This document shows, one piece after another, positions 16,436-25,747 of a DNA stretch of 64,000 nt (position 1 is the first letter of the stretch; the number at the start of each line of letters is the position of its first letter). The stretch is taken from contig JADZBH010000059.1 of assembly GCA_020852175.1 (NCBI GenBank), positions 1 through 64,000 of the forward strand. Reading direction: 5' to 3'. The notes under the pieces were generated by a model. The model searched no databases. It was not told where the DNA came from and saw nothing but the letters and a program-made list of their open reading frames with translations. This DNA comes from Bryobacterales bacterium. Lineage in GTDB: Bacteria > Acidobacteriota > Terriglobia > Bryobacterales > Bryobacteraceae. A program made the translations under genes and the position numbers.

Positions 16436-19400
16436 GTGAAGCGGCCGCTGTATTGCAACTGGCGGCCGAGGTAGCCTGGCCGCTGCGCCGTGACGGCGCC
16501 GAAGGCGGAATTGCCGTAGGTGGTGCTGGGCAGGTCGCCGTTGAACGTATTGGTGGCGTTATAGGCCTCCATGCGCAGCTCGAAGTTCAGCCGTTCGGTG
16601 ACGCGGAAGTTCTTGGCGAGCGTCATGTCGATGTTCTTGAACCGCATGCTCTTCACGCCGTCGTACTGGAGCGGATTCGTGCGGCGGGTGAAGGCTGGTT
16701 GATTCCTGAACTTGGTGGTGTCGAACATCCGGCCCTTGGAATGTTCGCTGATGGAGGGGTCGCCGTCCACCAGCAGCGTGCCAAAGCGGAGGTACTGGCC
16801 GGTGTTCACCGAGAAGAGGCCGCTCAAGGACCAGCCGCCGAGTACGCCGTCAACAACGCGGTTGGCGTTGTTCATGAACTTGCGGCCCTTGCCGAACGGC
16901 AGTTGATAGATGGCGGCGCCGGACCAGCGGTGGCGCGGATTCACCGCGGGCTGGTAGGTGAGATTGTCCAGGTAGTTGTCCTGTTCGTCCCAATACTCCT
17001 CGTTCCGCTCGCGATTGTAGTTGTAGCCGAAGAAGAGATTGAAACCGTTGACGAACGGCCGCTGCAGGGAGATTTGCAGCGACTGGTAGCGGTTGTGTCC
17101 CAGGCCGGTGAGCCGCTGCTGGATGTCGCTGTACTGCGGATACAGCCGCAGCAGTTGTGAGATGGGCACCTGGGCCTGCGTGCGGAGCTGGCCCGGCATC
17201 TTGTCGGCGGCCAGTTTGTTGAAGAACGGGTTGGCGACGTTGCCCACCGTGGCCGCGCCCTTGGTGTAGCCGATGCGCGGGTCCACCTGGTTCATGTTGC
17301 GTGTGACCGGTGCATTTCGTCCAAAGTTGGTGAAGTAAGTGGCGTCGAGGACGAGTTTGCCGGGCAGGGCGCGTTGGACGCTGAAGTTGATGCGGTCGTT
17401 CACGCCCACCTTGAAGTCCTGCACGTAAAAGATGGGTGCGCCGCCGAGGTCGGTGTAGCGGCCAAAGGTCTTGCCGCTGACCGGGACGAGACCGCCGGGG
17501 AAGGGATTGCGCAGGGTGGACTGCGGCACGCCGGTCAGCAGGGGCAGTCCGCGCGAAGTGGCTTCGAAGCCGGGATAGAACACGCTGCCCAGGACGTCGA
17601 GTCCGTCGGTGAGCGTGGACGGCACCAGGTAACGCGCGTAGCCGAAGCGGATGGCGGTCTGGTCGTTCAACCGGTAGGCGAGCCCGGCGCGGGGCATGAA
17701 CAGGGCCCTCTGCGCATTCCACGATCCGCGGTGCTGATCGTCGGTGAAGATCCAGGCGCCGTTGTAAATGGGCTGCGCGGTACGCAAGCCGAGCACGTTG
17801 GCGGGCAGGGTGGGTGTGTTGGCGCCGGTCAACTCGGGAATCGGCGAGGTGAGATCGAGGAAGCGCGAGAGGCGGTTCTCCGGGTCGATCATGGGCGACT
17901 CGTACTCGTAACGCAGTCCGAGGTTGAGTGTAAGGCGCTGGGTGACCTTGAAGTCATCCTGGAAATAGAGGCTGTAGAACGAATTCCGGTGGCGCTGAAT
18001 GGGCAGCGACTGGGTGAGCGTGTTGTTGTCCAGCGCGCCCACGAGAAGCGTTGCCCAGGCATCGCCGCTGAGGCTCAGGTTCGGGCTCAGGAAGGTGGAC
18101 GCCGTGTGTTCGGGCCGGATGTCGAAGGAGATGGGCCGGGGACGGACGGCTTCGACGCGCTGGGAGCGCCATTCGCCGCCGACCTTGAAATAGTGGCGGC
18201 CCTGGGCGCGCGATACCTTGGATTGAAGGTTGTAGGTCTCCGGATCCTGATACCAGAACCCCGTACGGCCGAGGCCGGTGTTGGATGGGCCGCGGCGGAC
18301 GGTGAAGCCGGGATAGTAGATGGCCGGATCGTTGCCGGAGTACGCCTTGTGCCAGTCGCTGCCGAGGATCTCGGTGAGCTTGGCGCTGGAAATCTGCCAC
18401 TTGGTGTCGGCGAAGGAGTCGAAGATGCGGTTCCAGCCGCCGCGTACGTTCAGCACTGTGCTGGCATTGATCGTGTAAACGGCGTCGCCCACGGTGGTCC
18501 AGGCATGGCGTTCGCTGCCATTAGGCTGGAAGGCGGGCGAGTTGGCGTAATTGTCCTGGGCGACGTAGGTCTTGAACATCGAGAAGCGTCCGAAGATCTT
18601 CAACTTGTCCGAGACGTTCCAGTCGGCGCGGTCGGAAAAGTTCCAGTATTTGACGCGTTCGGCGAAGCCAGTCCGGTAGTTGTTGACGAGGTCGTTGCCT
18701 TCGCCGGGCAGGTTCGGCGCCCAAATGTCGTTCATCACGCGGCGTCCTACCGGATCCTGCTGGCTGGCCGGGATGATGTTGCCCGCATAGGGCTGGCGCG
18801 AACCGGTGCCATCGGCGTTCAACACGCTGGTGAAAGGATTGTAAATGGCGCGCAAACCGCCGCTGGCGTTGCGCGACTGGGAGAAGTCGCCGTTCTTTTC
18901 GAGAGCCGTGGGCAGCGTGAAGGCCACCGAACGCGGGTCCTGGCTGCGCCAGGCTTCGTAGGAGACGAAGTTGAAGACGCGATTCTTCACGATGGGCGAC
19001 CCGAGCGTGCCGCCGAAAATGTGGTTGCGGGTGAGGTTGGCGCGGCGCGTGAGGTGGTCGGCGACGGCGTTGATGGAGGGGTTCCGGCCCATGTAGTAGC
19101 CTGTGCCGTGATATTCATTGGTGCCCGACTTCATTTGGACCGTAATGACGCCGCCGGCGGAGTGGCCGAATTCGGAATCGACGGCATTCTGTTGGATGTT
19201 CACTTCCTGCACGGCATCCATCGCGGGCGTGTAGGCGGACTTCTCGGAAGCCATGTTGGGAGCGCCGTCCACCACCACGTCATTCTTGGTCGTGGTGTTG
19301 CCGCCGACGTCGATTTGCGTGGCTGCCCAGTGGTGGTAGGGGCTCTGCTCGGTGGTGGAGCGGAGCACGGCGGCGGGATTCAACTGAGCCAAAAGAAAGG

Positions 19401-19848
19401 GATTGCGGTTGATGACCGGAAGCTCGTTGGTCATCTTCTTGTCCAAAGTGATGCCCATGGTGGACGTGTTGAATTGCACGGCCACGGGCGAGGCTTCGAT
19501 GGTGACGGCCTCGGAAGCAGAGCCCACGTCCAAACGGGCGTCCACGGTGACGTCGCCCCGGCTCTGCACCAGGATGTTCTTGGCGACGAACTTGCGGAAT
19601 CCCTGCATCTCGACGGTCACCGAATAGTTTCCGGCGATGACGAAATCGAACAGGTACTGGCCGCTATTGTTCGTCTTGGTGACTGCCGTGACGTTGGTGC
19701 CCTCGTTGGCAAGGGTCACGTCGGCGCCGACGATTACGGCCTGGGAACTATCCGTGACAAGCCCTTGCACGCGTGCTCGCACGTCCTGCGCGAACGTGGC
19801 GGCAGCGGACAAGGACAGAATTGTGGCACAAAGGCAAAGTTTTCTCAT
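16429..19848 (-). CDS. TonB-dependent receptor with N-terminal carboxypeptidase-regulatory domain (Oar-like), copy 1
   Basis: The 1139-residue outer-membrane protein has a signal peptide (MRKLCLCATILSLSAAATFA). A CarboxypepD-reg beta-sandwich follows (RVQGLVTDSSQAVIVGADV, then NNSGQYLFDFVIAGNYSVTV), then a plug-like region (VVVDGAPNMASEKSAY, then EVNIQQNAVDSEFGHSAGGV) and a long barrel ending in the aromatic YSGRFTW typical of outer-membrane proteins. This architecture is abundant in Acidobacteriota and is linked to uptake of large substrates. GAGGGG lies about 9 bases before the ATG. The gene has its own well-formed promoter with a palindromic operator (19888-19928). Substrate unknown. Confidence 0.9.
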   Translation of the reverse strand: MRKLCLCATILSLSAAATFAQDVRARVQGLVTDSSQAVIVGADVTLANEGTNVTAVTKTNNSGQYLFDFVIAGNYSVTVEMQGFRKFVAKNILVQSRGDVTVDARLDVGSASEAVTIEASPVAVQFNTSTMGITLDKKMTNELPVINRNPFLLAQLNPAAVLRSTTEQSPYHHWAATQIDVGGNTTTKNDVVVDGAPNMASEKSAYTPAMDAVQEVNIQQNAVDSEFGHSAGGVITVQMKSGTNEYHGTGYYMGRNPSINAVADHLTRRANLTRNHIFGGTLGSPIVKNRVFNFVSYEAWRSQDPRSVAFTLPTALEKNGDFSQSRNASGGLRAIYNPFTSVLNADGTGSRQPYAGNIIPASQQDPVGRRVMNDIWAPNLPGEGNDLVNNYRTGFAERVKYWNFSDRADWNVSDKLKIFGRFSMFKTYVAQDNYANSPAFQPNGSERHAWTTVGDAVYTINASTVLNVRGGWNRIFDSFADTKWQISSAKLTEILGSDWHKAYSGNDPAIYYPGFTVRRGPSNTGLGRTGFWYQDPETYNLQSKVSRAQGRHYFKVGGEWRSQRVEAVRPRPISFDIRPEHTASTFLSPNLSLSGDAWATLLVGALDNNTLTQSLPIQRHRNSFYSLYFQDDFKVTQRLTLNLGLRYEYESPMIDPENRLSRFLDLTSPIPELTGANTPTLPANVLGLRTAQPIYNGAWIFTDDQHRGSWNAQRALFMPRAGLAYRLNDQTAIRFGYARYLVPSTLTDGLDVLGSVFYPGFEATSRGLPLLTGVPQSTLRNPFPGGLVPVSGKTFGRYTDLGGAPIFYVQDFKVGVNDRINFSVQRALPGKLVLDATYFTNFGRNAPVTRNMNQVDPRIGYTKGAATVGNVANPFFNKLAADKMPGQLRTQAQVPISQLLRLYPQYSDIQQRLTGLGHNRYQSLQISLQRPFVNGFNLFFGYNYNRERNEEYWDEQDNYLDNLTYQPAVNPRHRWSGAAIYQLPFGKGRKFMNNANRVVDGVLGGWSLSGLFSVNTGQYLRFGTLLVDGDPSISEHSKGRMFDTTKFRNQPAFTRRTNPLQYDGVKSMRFKNIDMTLAKNFRVTERLNFELRMEAYNATNTFNGDLPSTTYGNSAFGAVTAQRPGYLGRQLQYSGRFTW

Positions 19849-19887
19849 GCTAACTACCCCTCAGTAGTGACTCAACGCGTGGCCTAG

Positions 19888-19928
19888 TATATACCAGCGG
19901 TACCGGAATCATGCAAGGCCTTGCATGA
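19888..19928 (-). promoter_or_regulatory. Sigma-70-type promoter with a 20-bp palindrome over the -35, for the TonB receptor gene
   Basis: On the minus strand TTGCAT (plus 19911-19916) is followed after exactly 17 bases by TATATA (plus 19888-19893), 39 bases before the ATG at 19848. The -35 lies within a 20-bp perfect palindrome, TCATGCAAGGCCTTGCATGA, at 19909-19928. A dimeric regulator binding there would compete with RNA polymerase, so repression is the simplest model. This is the best-defined promoter in the window. Confidence 0.65.
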
Positions 19929-19998
19929 CCTTTTTTACCGATAACCCTTGCAGGTCACGGGGTGTGTGGAAGAATGCAACGGAGGAGGGGGAGCGAGG

Positions 19999-21240
19999 TC
20001 AGGAGACCGGTTCGTAATCCCAGCCCCAGCCGGACCTTTCGTGCGGTTTCGTGTAGATCCCCTCGGGACCGCGCGAGATTTCATACTGCTCCTCGAACAT
20101 CTTGTAAACTTCTGGCGGGCCGCCGGGCGCGGGCATGAACAGTTCACTCCACGGCGCGTTCACGTGTGAGATCGAGTAGTGTGTGGCGCCGTTCAGGCCG
20201 CCGCCATGGGGGATAACCGGTATGTCGTAGGCCGAGGCCATGGCGCTGATCTTCAACAACTCGGTGAGGCCGCCGCACCATTGCATGTCTGGCTGCCAGA
20301 TTTGCGCGGCGTTGTGTTCCAGCAGGTAGCGGAATCCATAGCGGCCGTACTCATGCTCGCCGGTGACGATGCGCGTGGACTTGATGGCGGCATTCAGGCG
20401 GCCGAACCCGGCATAGTCGTGAGGCTGCAAAACCTCTTCCATCCAGTAGATGCGGTAGGGCGCCATCATCTCGGCCATCTCGATGGTGTAGCGTTCGGTC
20501 CAGGCCATCCAGCAATCCAACATGATGTCGCCGTCGGGGCCCAGCGCCTGGCGGGCGCGTTTCACCAGTTCGACGTTCTTGCGCATGCCTTCGATGCCGT
20601 CGGCGGGGCCATGGGGAATGGCCAGTTTCAGACGCTTGTAACCGAACTCGACATGCTGCTCGATATCATTTCCGGTGCAGTAGGCTGGCATACGGTCGCG
20701 CACCTTGCCGCCGATGAGTTTGTAGACGGGCTCATTCAGCGCCTTGCCGGCGATGTCCCACAGGGCGATGTCCACGCCGGAGATGGCGTTCATGGTGACG
20801 CCCATGCGGCCATAGCTCATCGTGGAGCGCCAGCACAGGTCCCAGTTGCGCTCGATGTCGAAGGGGTCCTTTCCCAACAGGAGCTTGGTCAGGTGGCCGG
20901 TGACGATGGCGCCGCCGCCGGGACCGCCGCTGCCATACCCCTTGATCCCCTTGTCGGTGGTGATCTCGACGGTGAAGCTGGGCACGTTGTCCGCGGCGAA
21001 CAGCGACCGTGTGGCCTTGTACTCGGGATAAATGGAAACGGGGTTGGCCACTTCGACGCCCTGCGTGGACCAGGAACCGGGAGAAGGCGTGAAAGAAGGC
21101 GGGGGCTTGATGGGCCGTGTGCGCACCAGGCGGATGCCGGTGATTTTAAGCTTGCTCTTCTCCTGCTGGAAGGAGAAGGCGGGCAGCGTGAAGCCGGCGG
21201 CGGTGGCGCCGGAGAGGGTAAGAAAGCGGCGGCGGTTCAT
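19999..21240 (-). CDS. Tat-exported enolase-superfamily sugar-acid dehydratase (L-rhamnonate dehydratase-like)
   Basis: The 413-residue protein begins MNRRRFLTLSGATAAGFTLP, a twin-arginine leader. The mature part is a mandelate racemase/muconate lactonising enzyme fold. The three metal ligands are placed as expected: the Asp of IMLDCW, a Glu of IYWMEEVL and the Glu of VTGEHEYG. The QPDMQWCGG and VIPHGGG segments match the rhamnonate dehydratase group, with the histidine of IPHG as catalytic base. Rhamnonate dehydratases make 2-keto-3-deoxy sugar acids and are normally cytoplasmic, so a Tat leader is notable. It lies between two TonB-dependent receptors on the same strand. Exact substrate is inference. 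Confidence 0.8.
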   Translation of the reverse strand: MNRRRFLTLSGATAAGFTLPAFSFQQEKSKLKITGIRLVRTRPIKPPPSFTPSPGSWSTQGVEVANPVSIYPEYKATRSLFAADNVPSFTVEITTDKGIKGYGSGGPGGGAIVTGHLTKLLLGKDPFDIERNWDLCWRSTMSYGRMGVTMNAISGVDIALWDIAGKALNEPVYKLIGGKVRDRMPAYCTGNDIEQHVEFGYKRLKLAIPHGPADGIEGMRKNVELVKRARQALGPDGDIMLDCWMAWTERYTIEMAEMMAPYRIYWMEEVLQPHDYAGFGRLNAAIKSTRIVTGEHEYGRYGFRYLLEHNAAQIWQPDMQWCGGLTELLKISAMASAYDIPVIPHGGGLNGATHYSISHVNAPWSELFMPAPGGPPEVYKMFEEQYEISRGPEGIYTKPHERSGWGWDYEPVS

Positions 21241-21248
21241 CGGCGTCA

Positions 21249-21254
21249 AGCCTA
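21249..21254 (-). promoter_or_regulatory. TAGGCT -10-like element before the dehydratase gene
   Basis: On the minus strand TAGGCT ends 8 bases before the ATG at 21240, with no clear Shine-Dalgarno between. It fits the TA-N3-T pattern seen before other unit-leading genes. It is a weak match to a -10 and has no visible -35. Confidence 0.3.
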
Positions 21255-21339
21255 TCGAGTGTGGTGCGGCCCGGTCAAGGGGGGAGGGGCGCACCCTACC
21301 CGGCGCTTGCCGCCGCTCGCGCTCCGGCGCGGTGCACCG

Positions 21340-24300
21340 TCAGAACTCGAACCGCAGAATGAACAGCAGGTTGGTGTTCGAGGTCCCGATGTCTGAGAAG
21401 GAACCGCGCGTGGCGCTGCCCACGCGTGCGAACGCGCCCAGGCTGTTCAGGTTGAACGAGCCGTTCGGATCGCCAAACTGCGGCTGCTTGATCGGGAAGT
21501 TGTTCCCGTCCAGACGGGCCTGGATGCGGTAGCGCTCCTTCACCGTCCACCACTTCGCGATGGACACCTGCGTCCACAGCAGGCCCGGACCTTCAAACAC
21601 GTTCCGTCCCAGGTTCCCCACGGTGAACGCCGTCGGATAGGCGAACGAACTCGCGTTCAAATAGGGATTCTGTGCCTGTGTCGGGAACCGGTTGGGGCCC
21701 AGTTCCCAGTTGCTCACCTGCGCCTGATCATGCGTGGTCAGAATATTTGGCCGCGACTCGCCCGGCAGATACCGGTTCGGGCTGCCGGCGAACCCAACGT
21801 TGAACGGAGGCCCCGATTGCAACGTCTGCGTCCAGGTCAACTGCCAGCCGCCGAACACCTGGTTGGCCACGCCGCCCTGGTTCAGGAAACGCCTTCCGCG
21901 CCCGAACGGCAGGTCGTAGCTGAGCACGTTCACGAACCTGTGCCGTACGTCGTAGCTCGCGCGGCCCTTTTCCAGGCTCCGGTTGTAATAGGTCAACCCG
22001 TTGTCGCCCGTCTCGGCCTCGGCCTCGGTCAACGTTTTGCTCATCGTGTAGAAGGCGTTGAACGTCAATCCGCCAGACATGCGCTTTTCCACGCGCAGCG
22101 TGCCGCCGTGATAGCTGTTGTGCCCGAAGTTGGAGAACAGCCGGACCTCGCCGTAGTTGGGGAACGGCCTGTAGTTCTGCTGCGCCTGCCAGATGGTGTT
22201 CAGCATGGCCGGATCGGACGACACGTTCAGAGGAAGCACGTTCATGTCCCAGTTGTTGATCAGGCCCACGCCGGACTGGCCCTGGTATTGCACCTCCATC
22301 AGCCAGTTCTGCCGGAAGCCCCACTGTAAGCCCGCCGACCAGCTCATCACATAGGGCAGGCGCATATTCGGATCCCACATGTGCGCCGGACGTCCGGCGA
22401 AGTTGCTTCCCACGAACGGCACAGAGCCGTCGGGCTGCACATCGTAACGGATCTGACCCGGGCCTTGTGAGAGCCGGAAAGCGTGTCTCGGGTCGCCCAC
22501 AGGCGCCTGCACGTTCGCCGTGGCCAGATACTCCTGGAACAGGATGTTCCGTTCGGCGGCGAACAGGTCCTGGTGAATCATGCCAAACGAGGCGCGGAAC
22601 ACCCACGACGGTTTGAAGTTGTAGGCCAGACCCAGCCGCGGCGCGAAATTGTTCAGGTCGCGCTTGTTCAATGCTCCCGGCGTGTGGAGGATGGTTCCCG
22701 GCCGTCCCGTCAACGGGTCGATGGCCGACGGCGAAAACTGCGACTGCTGCCCATATTTGGTCGAATACGGCGACTCATAGGAGAACCGCACGCCCAGGTT
22801 CAGCGTCAGACCCCGCATCGGCTTCCAGTCGTCCTGGAAGTACGCCTGGTGCGACCACCAGCGCGGCAGCCAGCTTCCGAACTCCGAGGTGAACGTCGCG
22901 CTGGTCACCGTCCCCAGCAGGAACGCCGCGAACGGCTGTCCCGTGTTGGGCGTGAAGGGGGCGCTGGTGGCGTTGGTCGCGCCGAAGTTGTACTGCCCGC
23001 CGGGCAGTGCGCTCACGGTGGCGTTATACCGCGTCCGCATCAGCTCATAGCCGAACTTCAGCGTGTGCTTGCCGGTGATCTTCGTCACGTTGTTCTGAAT
23101 GGCGATGTCCTCGCCCGCGTTGTGGTAGCTGGGGAGCGAGCCCATGCCGTAGCCGACGTTGAAATAGGGGAAGGTGGCGCCGGAAACATTCGGGATGCCT
23201 AATGTCTTGGCCCAATCGCCGTCCCTGGTGAACGCCGTCTCGCGCAGAATGCGCCGGTTGAAGCCCACGCGGAATTCGTTGCTCAACGTCGGTCCCAGAA
23301 TCAGCATGTCGGCGAACACGATGTTGGTGTGATCCACGGGCTGGTTCTGCGCGTTCGGGTCGATCTCGCGCCAGTTGGCGAATTCGGCCAGATAATCGCC
23401 CTTCCAGGCCCGGTGAATGGACCGCGACCAGCGACCGTAGGCTTTGTGGCTGGCGGAAAACTGGTGGTCGATCTTCACGTCCAGACGCGTCCTGTAGATC
23501 TCCTTCGGCTGGTTCACCACCAGGTTCTCGCTCGGTCCGGTCGCTCCCGGAATGCCCGCCTGATTCGGGTCGGCCCACGGGTTGCGCGACAGGAAGTTCA
23601 CCGCCACCGGGTCGAACAGACTTTTCGGAATGACGTTGCCCGGGAAGGGATCGCGCGCCCAGGTGGCGCCGTCCTGCCGCGTCGTGAAGGGGTTGTAGAC
23701 GGGCAGTGGTCGCGGGCTTGCCAGGCCGCCGAAGGAGAAGTCGCCATTGCGCATCTCCAGCGTCGGCACGGTCCGCCGCGCGCTCGATGTTCCGGCGATC
23801 TCGTTGTGCCGCGCGAAACCGAACAGGAAGAAGGTGCGGTCCTTGCCGTTGTACAGCTTGGGCAGATATACGGGCCCGTGCACCAGCGCCGTGTTCTCGT
23901 TGTAAGAGAACGGATTCGTCCGCGCCAACTGCTCCAGGTAGTTCCGGTGAATCATGTTCTTGTTGATGTACCGGTTCTCGAATGCGCCGTGCAACTGGTT
24001 GGTTCCCGAGCGCATCACCATCGACATGAGTCCGCCCGAGGAGTGTCCGTATTCAGCAGGCATACCTGTCGTGTGGATCTTCACCTCTTCAAAAGCGTCC
24101 TGCGTGGGGGAAACCTGTTCGTTCGGCCCGCCAAGGTTTCCAATGCCCGGTTCCTTGCCGTTCACGCCGTCCACTTGGTAGCCGATCGCCCGCGAACGCT
24201 GTCCCAGCACGTGATACCCGTTCATCGAGTTCGTGCCGGGGTAGTAATACATCATCCGCACCGGCCTCTTCTGGCTCACCGGAATCGCCACCAGTGTCGA

Positions 24301-24729
24301 GCCCGACAGGACCAGTCCCGATGCGGCCGTTTCGGTTTCCAGCAGCGGCGGAGCGCCTGTCACCTGCACGCTTTCGGTGATACCGCCCACTTCCATCTGC
24401 ACATCCACACGGGGAATTTCCCCCGTACGAATGGTGACGCCCTCGCGCACGTAGCGTTTGAAGCCGGGCGACTCCACCGTCATGCGGTAGGTTGCCGGGG
24501 CAAGGTAAGGAATGTAGTAGCTGCCCTCGTTGTTGGTCACGGCCTCGGAGGTGAACGATGTTCCCGTGTTCACCACGGCAACCCTGGCGCCTACGAGAAT
24601 CGCCCCTGAAGTGTCGGTGATCGTGCCCACCAGCGTGCCCGTGCCGGCTGTCTGTGAGTACACAGGAACCGCGGTCGCCACCAAGGCTGCGGTGAATAGC
24701 AGAGAACGAATACAGTTCTGCCGTGTCAT
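21340..24729 (-). CDS. TonB-dependent receptor with N-terminal carboxypeptidase-regulatory domain (Oar-like), copy 2
   Basis: The product is 1129 residues from the ATG at 24729, which has a GGGGGG-AAGC ribosome site; an in-frame extension to 24810 is less likely. It has a signal peptide (MTRQNCIRSLLFTAALVATA, then VPVYSQ), a CarboxypepD-reg domain (TLVGTITDTSGAILVGARV, then NNEGSYYIPYLAPATYRMTV), a plug-like region (YQVDGVNGKEPGIGN, then EVKIHTTGMPAEYGHSSGGL) and a barrel ending LLFILRFEF. It shares its architecture with the copy at 16429 but has different loops, so the substrate may differ. The Tat-exported dehydratase gene follows after about 100 bases. Confidence 0.88.
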   Translation of the reverse strand: MTRQNCIRSLLFTAALVATAVPVYSQTAGTGTLVGTITDTSGAILVGARVAVVNTGTSFTSEAVTNNEGSYYIPYLAPATYRMTVESPGFKRYVREGVTIRTGEIPRVDVQMEVGGITESVQVTGAPPLLETETAASGLVLSGSTLVAIPVSQKRPVRMMYYYPGTNSMNGYHVLGQRSRAIGYQVDGVNGKEPGIGNLGGPNEQVSPTQDAFEEVKIHTTGMPAEYGHSSGGLMSMVMRSGTNQLHGAFENRYINKNMIHRNYLEQLARTNPFSYNENTALVHGPVYLPKLYNGKDRTFFLFGFARHNEIAGTSSARRTVPTLEMRNGDFSFGGLASPRPLPVYNPFTTRQDGATWARDPFPGNVIPKSLFDPVAVNFLSRNPWADPNQAGIPGATGPSENLVVNQPKEIYRTRLDVKIDHQFSASHKAYGRWSRSIHRAWKGDYLAEFANWREIDPNAQNQPVDHTNIVFADMLILGPTLSNEFRVGFNRRILRETAFTRDGDWAKTLGIPNVSGATFPYFNVGYGMGSLPSYHNAGEDIAIQNNVTKITGKHTLKFGYELMRTRYNATVSALPGGQYNFGATNATSAPFTPNTGQPFAAFLLGTVTSATFTSEFGSWLPRWWSHQAYFQDDWKPMRGLTLNLGVRFSYESPYSTKYGQQSQFSPSAIDPLTGRPGTILHTPGALNKRDLNNFAPRLGLAYNFKPSWVFRASFGMIHQDLFAAERNILFQEYLATANVQAPVGDPRHAFRLSQGPGQIRYDVQPDGSVPFVGSNFAGRPAHMWDPNMRLPYVMSWSAGLQWGFRQNWLMEVQYQGQSGVGLINNWDMNVLPLNVSSDPAMLNTIWQAQQNYRPFPNYGEVRLFSNFGHNSYHGGTLRVEKRMSGGLTFNAFYTMSKTLTEAEAETGDNGLTYYNRSLEKGRASYDVRHRFVNVLSYDLPFGRGRRFLNQGGVANQVFGGWQLTWTQTLQSGPPFNVGFAGSPNRYLPGESRPNILTTHDQAQVSNWELGPNRFPTQAQNPYLNASSFAYPTAFTVGNLGRNVFEGPGLLWTQVSIAKWWTVKERYRIQARLDGNNFPIKQPQFGDPNGSFNLNSLGAFARVGSATRGSFSDIGTSNTNLLFILRFEF

Positions 24730-24859
24730 GCTTCCCCCCATTGACGCGAAACGTTGGCCGCCCGGTCCTAGCCGGAAAGCCTGATCACTTGAATGCCGCC
24801 AGACATCCAATCACAGCCCTAAATGGGAGTCAAGGCGGTTGGGGGAATTATCGGAGAAA

Positions 24860-25747
24860 CTAGAACGGCAAATCTTTGGCTGCCATCTCACCGGTCGCCG
24901 AACGCGCCAGAAAGATGTAGGGATTGATCGGCGTGCCGCCCTGGCGAACCTCGTAGTGCAGGTGCGGCGAGGTCACGCGTCCACTGGCGCCGGACAGTGC
25001 CACGATCTGCCCTCGGCGTACTTCCTGCCCCGGCACGACGTTGATGTGGGACAGATGCGCATAGTAGGTCTGCAAGCCGTTGCCATGGTCCACCACCACC
25101 AGCCGGCCGTATCCGCTATATACCTCCGCCACGGAAACCACGCCGTCGGCTGCCGCTTTGACCGGCGTGCCAACGCCCGCGGAAAGGTCCACTCCGGTGT
25201 GGAACGCGCCTTCCCCCGAGAACGGGTCCGTCCGTTTCCCGAAGGTGGACAGCAGGCGGCCTTGCAGCGGCCAAAGGCTGGGGCGTACATTGACTTGCCA
25301 GAGGCGCGGATACTTCCGGAAGTTCCGCGACATCTGCGCGGACTTCAGAAAGTCGTAGCTTTCCAGGGTTTCCTGAAAGCTGGGCAGCAGGGCGCCTTCG
25401 GCCGAAATGTCGGCCGGCCCTTCCAGTTTCTGCTTCACGCCGTAGGCCAGCGTCACTTCGCTTGCCAACAGTTGCAGCGTCGCCAGTTGCTCGTTCTTCT
25501 GCACGTTCGATTTTTCCAGCCGCGCATATTGACCGCGCAGCGAATCGAACTGCTTTTGCAACGAGTTGTAGTTCGCTACCTTCCAGGCCATGCGGGCATA
25601 GCTGCCCACCGCCCCCAGGACGGAAAACAATCCGAGCACGGCGAAAGCCAGCACTACATAAACAGCCTGGTGGGGGATGTGGAGCCTACGCAAACGCCCG
25701 TGGAAGGAGTGGGCCAGGACAACAATAAAATAAGATTCCTGCTTCAT
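24860..25747 (-). CDS. M23-family peptidoglycan endopeptidase-like protein, membrane-anchored
   Basis: The 295-residue product starts MKQESYFIVVLAHSFHGRLR, with one membrane segment (AVYVVLAFAVLGLFSVLGAV) and then a coiled-coil stretch (NSLQKQFDSLRGQYARLEKS). The C-terminal LysM-free M23 domain carries the zinc ligands in HTGVDLS and SPHLHYEV, plus TYYAHLS. Such proteins cleave cross-links or activate amidases during growth and division; the full HxxxD and HxH set suggests activity. ATG 25747 is chosen by comparison with the usual family start; a GTG at 25810 would add 21 residues. It lies 130 bases downstream of the second TonB-dependent receptor start, in the same direction. Confidence 0.85.
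   Translation of the reverse strand: MKQESYFIVVLAHSFHGRLRRLHIPHQAVYVVLAFAVLGLFSVLGAVGSYARMAWKVANYNSLQKQFDSLRGQYARLEKSNVQKNEQLATLQLLASEVTLAYGVKQKLEGPADISAEGALLPSFQETLESYDFLKSAQMSRNFRKYPRLWQVNVRPSLWPLQGRLLSTFGKRTDPFSGEGAFHTGVDLSAGVGTPVKAAADGVVSVAEVYSGYGRLVVVDHGNGLQTYYAHLSHINVVPGQEVRRGQIVALSGASGRVTSPHLHYEVRQGGTPINPYIFLARSATGEMAAKDLPF

Noticed and set aside
17374-19887. 837-codon open frame on the plus strand across the TonB-receptor gene
   Set aside because: It is antisense to a clear 1139-residue receptor; the product has no recognisable domains and biased composition typical of GC-rich shadow frames.
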